A stretch of DNA of 8,988 nucleotides, taken from NCBI GenBank assembly GCA_021802375.1, contig JAKAAL010000127.1, positions 1-8,988 on the forward strand, read 5' to 3'. Source of the DNA: Bacillota bacterium (GTDB lineage Bacteria > Bacillota_E > Sulfobacillia > Sulfobacillales > Sulfobacillaceae). The position numbers and the translations under genes were made by a program. Numbering within the stretch: position 1 is the first letter of the stretch; every line of letters begins with the position of its first letter. The notes beneath the pieces are model-generated. The model did no database searches. It worked only from the letters and a program-made list of their open reading frames with translations, and was not told the origin of the DNA. Of this stretch, positions 7,063 through 8,988 are shown in pieces.

Positions 7063-8588
7063 TTGATCCGCTCCTTTATGCGTTCATACGTTACCTGGTA
7101 CTTTTCGGCCAGCGACAACGCATAAGAAACGCCATCATGGGGGCTTCTCACCACTTTATAAGTTCGCGTGTGCTGGTCGTCTGGGGCGACGACCCCAACC
7201 ATGCTGACAGTCCTTTCACTCAAGGATGCCAACTCCCCGATAAACGTCACGCAAAGGGCCAGTGCACCACGATCTATGATATGTTCCATGATCTTGCGAC
7301 TTAGGAAGATGGCATCCCGTAGTGCGGTCGATGTAAAAATTTCGTTCATGATGATAATGCTACGCGAGGCCGCCGCTTGCAGGATGTCATAGATCCGATT
7401 TAGATCATCTTGTAGCTTACCCCGAAGGGTATTTAGATCTTCTCGCCGTTCGAAATGCGTAAACAGTTGATCCCATACCAAGAGTTGCGCAGCACGAGCA
7501 GGGACCAACGACCCAAGACTGGCCAAATAGTGGACCTGACCAAACATGCGGGCAAAAGTTGTCTTGCCTCCTTGATTGGGACCGGAAACCACCAGTATCC
7601 GTTCCGGATCATCTATGTGAAAATCATTGCACACTATCGGGCGATGTTCGTCCCTGAGCTTCTCGGCTAAGCTCAGATCAAACCCCATCCGAACCCAGAG
7701 ATTATCGCTTGTCGTAGACAATTGTGGATAGCAAAAAGAGAGCCCTTCACCGAAACGGTCCACGTACTCACGAAGAGCGAGGTAGAATTGAATTTCTCGG
7801 TCAAAGCGTGCAATCGTCGGATTCAGATAATCCTGTCGGTCGACGTAGTAGGTGTGGAGATGCGAGAAAATCTCAGGATTCCATTTTGCCACCAATTCCA
7901 ATACCTGTGCCTCCACATGATTCATATCCGGTGCATTAGAAAATTTGGTCCGGTATTGTTTGCCGCTTGGTGACTCGAATTTCCGAAAAAGGTCTTTAAT
8001 CTCCGTGCTGTAATTTTGGCTGTTAGCCATCGGGTAAACCTCGATACGCGGGCCCTTGAGACGCAGATGATAACCAACCGATGCAAGTTCCTCTAGTAGC
8101 CGGGCGGTGTCCCCTTGGAGCTCTTGAAACGCTGGGGATCGTCGATAGTCATTGACATAATCCCGAAAGCGAACGAGTCCCCGGGACGCCAAGGAGACGT
8201 GCATCAAGCCGGCCCCGAATTCCTCAACGGCAGTACAGTAGGTTTGTACCGCATCACGAAACCATGCCGCCCGTTGATACGGATAATAACGCTTTTGAGC
8301 TCCATCTAGTTGGTCTCGCATAAGGCGTAGATGTCTCCCAAACGCGTCGACCAGGCTCAACACGTCGGGATGTTCGAGATCTTTTAGGATCTCTTGCCGA
8401 TACGAAATGGCATCAACATCGTGCAACGGTGTATAGAAAAACGGTATTAAATCATATTCGCTCCGACCCCGAGTCATCGCGACCACCACTTGATCCAGAT
8501 TTAAATCGGCAAAAAAGGCCGGCTCTTGTGCCGTCTCTACATCTTGAGCGTCCTCCGGCCGAACAAAAAGCATGCTAAGAGACGTCAT
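7059..8588 (-). CDS. MutS-family ATPase, first of a pair (short, degenerate H-loop)
   Basis: A 509-residue paralogue of the next gene. Walker A GPNQGGKTT is at 336-344, FTHFERRED...GKLQDDL at 376-395, and the Walker B-like strand IIIMNEIFTST at 411-421, again with Asn415-Glu416. Where the H-loop His should be, the sequence reads VTFIGEL, with Phe449. Near the end (about 487-491) GVSYALS matches the conserved MutS tail motif. The N-terminal two-thirds is helical. ISYRQEILKD (61-70) matches IRYRQQVLQD in the partner, showing common origin outside the ATPase domain as well. The mismatch-recognition and connector domains of MutS1 are absent. The start is ATG 8588, with AAAGGAG at 8599-8605 (10-base spacing); the ATG at 8609 overlaps that site and is less likely. 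It is the first gene of the leftward unit. Intact Walker A with an altered hydrolysis site suggests slow or shared ATP hydrolysis, which is inference. Confidence 0.92.
   Translation of the reverse strand: MTSLSMLFVRPEDAQDVETAQEPAFFADLNLDQVVVAMTRGRSEYDLIPFFYTPLHDVDAISYRQEILKDLEHPDVLSLVDAFGRHLRLMRDQLDGAQKRYYPYQRAAWFRDAVQTYCTAVEEFGAGLMHVSLASRGLVRFRDYVNDYRRSPAFQELQGDTARLLEELASVGYHLRLKGPRIEVYPMANSQNYSTEIKDLFRKFESPSGKQYRTKFSNAPDMNHVEAQVLELVAKWNPEIFSHLHTYYVDRQDYLNPTIARFDREIQFYLALREYVDRFGEGLSFCYPQLSTTSDNLWVRMGFDLSLAEKLRDEHRPIVCNDFHIDDPERILVVSGPNQGGKTTFARMFGQVHYLASLGSLVPARAAQLLVWDQLFTHFERREDLNTLRGKLQDDLNRIYDILQAAASRSIIIMNEIFTSTALRDAIFLSRKIMEHIIDRGALALCVTFIGELASLSERTVSMVGVVAPDDQHTRTYKVVRSPHDGVSYALSLAEKYQVTYERIKERIK
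7071..7077 (-). promoter_or_regulatory. Ribosome binding site of the second MutS-like gene, inside the first
   Basis: AAAGGAG on the - strand lies within the last codons of the upstream gene (Lys-Glu of its C-terminus), 8 bases before GTG 7062. It supports the coupled GTGA start. The block AAAGGAGCGG is identical to that before the first MutS-like gene (8596-8605). Confidence 0.75.
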
Positions 8589-8666
8589 GTTCGTCCCGCT
8601 CCTTTCCATGTAGTCGTCTGAGCCACTGAGCCGCCGATTCTAGCCACAAGACAGACCACGCACAAA

Positions 8667-8698
8667 AATAACACCCCCCCGATTGAGTAGGTGTTATT
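8667..8698 (-). promoter_or_regulatory. 9-bp dyad in the leader of the MutS-like operon (attenuator or operator)
   Basis: AATAACACC and GGTGTTATT are perfect inverted copies separated by 14 bases that include a G-run on the - strand. On the - strand the second arm runs into TTTG, giving a short T-tract (TTATTTTTG) as in a weak intrinsic terminator. It lies about 80 bases before the first start codon and downstream of the proposed promoter, so it could act as an attenuator; a protein-binding operator is equally possible. A smaller dyad, TATTAT/ATAATA, overlaps its outer edge (about 8696-8713). Confidence 0.5.
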
Positions 8699-8776
8699 AT
8701 CCCTGAATAATACGGGCATTTCTGGTAATGTTCTGGCCAACACCATGACCTACCGCTAGTAATATCTATGGAATTT

Positions 8777-8805
8777 ATTATGACAGAATCCCGGCCCTGT
8801 TACAA
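8777..8805 (-). promoter_or_regulatory. Probable sigma-A promoter for the MutS-like operon
   Basis: On the - strand, TTGTAA (8805-8800, 4 of 6 to TTGACA) and CATAAT (8782-8777, 5 of 6 to TATAAT) are exactly 17 bases apart. Transcription would begin near 8770, leaving a leader of about 180 bases before ATG 8588. It is the best promoter-like match I found by eye in this region. Confidence 0.45.
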
Positions 8806-8988
8806 GCCGAGTACCGTGGCCGCTATTCTTGGGGACCAGCCCCCTTACAATGGCATTTCGAGTAATTTTGTATGTATCTAATTGCCGTCCACCCTTGCAC
8901 TATCCCGAAATATGGGTTACCATTATTTCATTATATTGTGTAGTGGCCATGGAGCTGGCCATACTGTGCCGAGAGGCTAATGGCTCCT

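Larger units (their letters stand above)
8610..8988. other. Non-coding region upstream of the MutS-like operon
   Basis: About 380 bases with no credible gene on either strand, and more AT-rich than the rest of the window. It holds the proposed leftward promoter and the leader dyad. Smaller structures are GGGG-ACCAG-CCCC (8831-8843), a CCCGAAATATGGG dyad (near 8905-8917), and two TGGCCAT copies (8944-8950 and 8956-8962). A rightward promoter leaving the window may exist (TTGCAC then TACCAT, 17 bases apart, near 8896-8924), but it is weak. No tRNA, att site or IS end was recognised. Confidence 0.5.

Noticed and set aside
5569..8588. Reading the pair as canonical mismatch repair MutS or as MutS2
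   Set aside because: There are no mismatch-recognition or connector domains and no Smr domain, both Walker B motifs are altered, and no mutL is nearby.
1557..8969. Shared 10-mer CATACTGTGC at 1557-1566 and 8960-8969
   Set aside because: Flanking bases do not match and a single shared 10-mer is expected by chance in 9 kb.

Overview
The window looks like chromosomal DNA from a Gram-positive (Firmicutes-type) bacterium, possibly a Sulfobacillus-like acidophile. Supporting signs are strong AAAGGAGG-type Shine-Dalgarno sites, frequent GTG/TTG starts, moderate GC, and a CtaG-type cytochrome oxidase assembly factor. The genus is a guess from protein style and gene mix. No rRNA, tRNA, CRISPR array, insertion sequence or phage gene is visible.

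Left part (+ strand): the 3' end of a membrane-linked GGDEF diguanylate cyclase (open to the window edge) is followed by an unrecognised 288-residue protein with a C-terminal tail of 13 histidines. Next comes ctaG, encoding a multi-helix membrane protein needed for making copper-containing cytochrome c oxidase. Then comes a convergent, unrecognised 367-residue acidic protein on the - strand.

Middle: that acidic gene and a + strand gene for a 356-residue polytopic membrane protein diverge from a 169-base intergenic region. The membrane protein is visibly built from two repeated halves. It converges, with 16 bases between stop codons, on a small four-helix, methionine-rich membrane protein on the - strand.

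Right part (- strand): two MutS-family ATPase genes are translationally coupled by a 4-base overlap. The small membrane protein gene lies 70 bases downstream and is probably in the same transcription unit. Both proteins lack the MutS mismatch-recognition domains. They carry complete Walker A motifs but have Asn in place of the Walker B Asp, and only the second keeps the H-loop His, so they look like an asymmetric ATPase pair rather than canonical mismatch repair. Upstream lie a 380-400 base non-coding region, a plausible sigma-A promoter and a 9-bp dyad in the presumed leader.

The parts most worth following are the MutS-like pair with its leader, the internally duplicated membrane protein, and the His-rich protein beside ctaG. 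I see no clear proof of a wholly new system.
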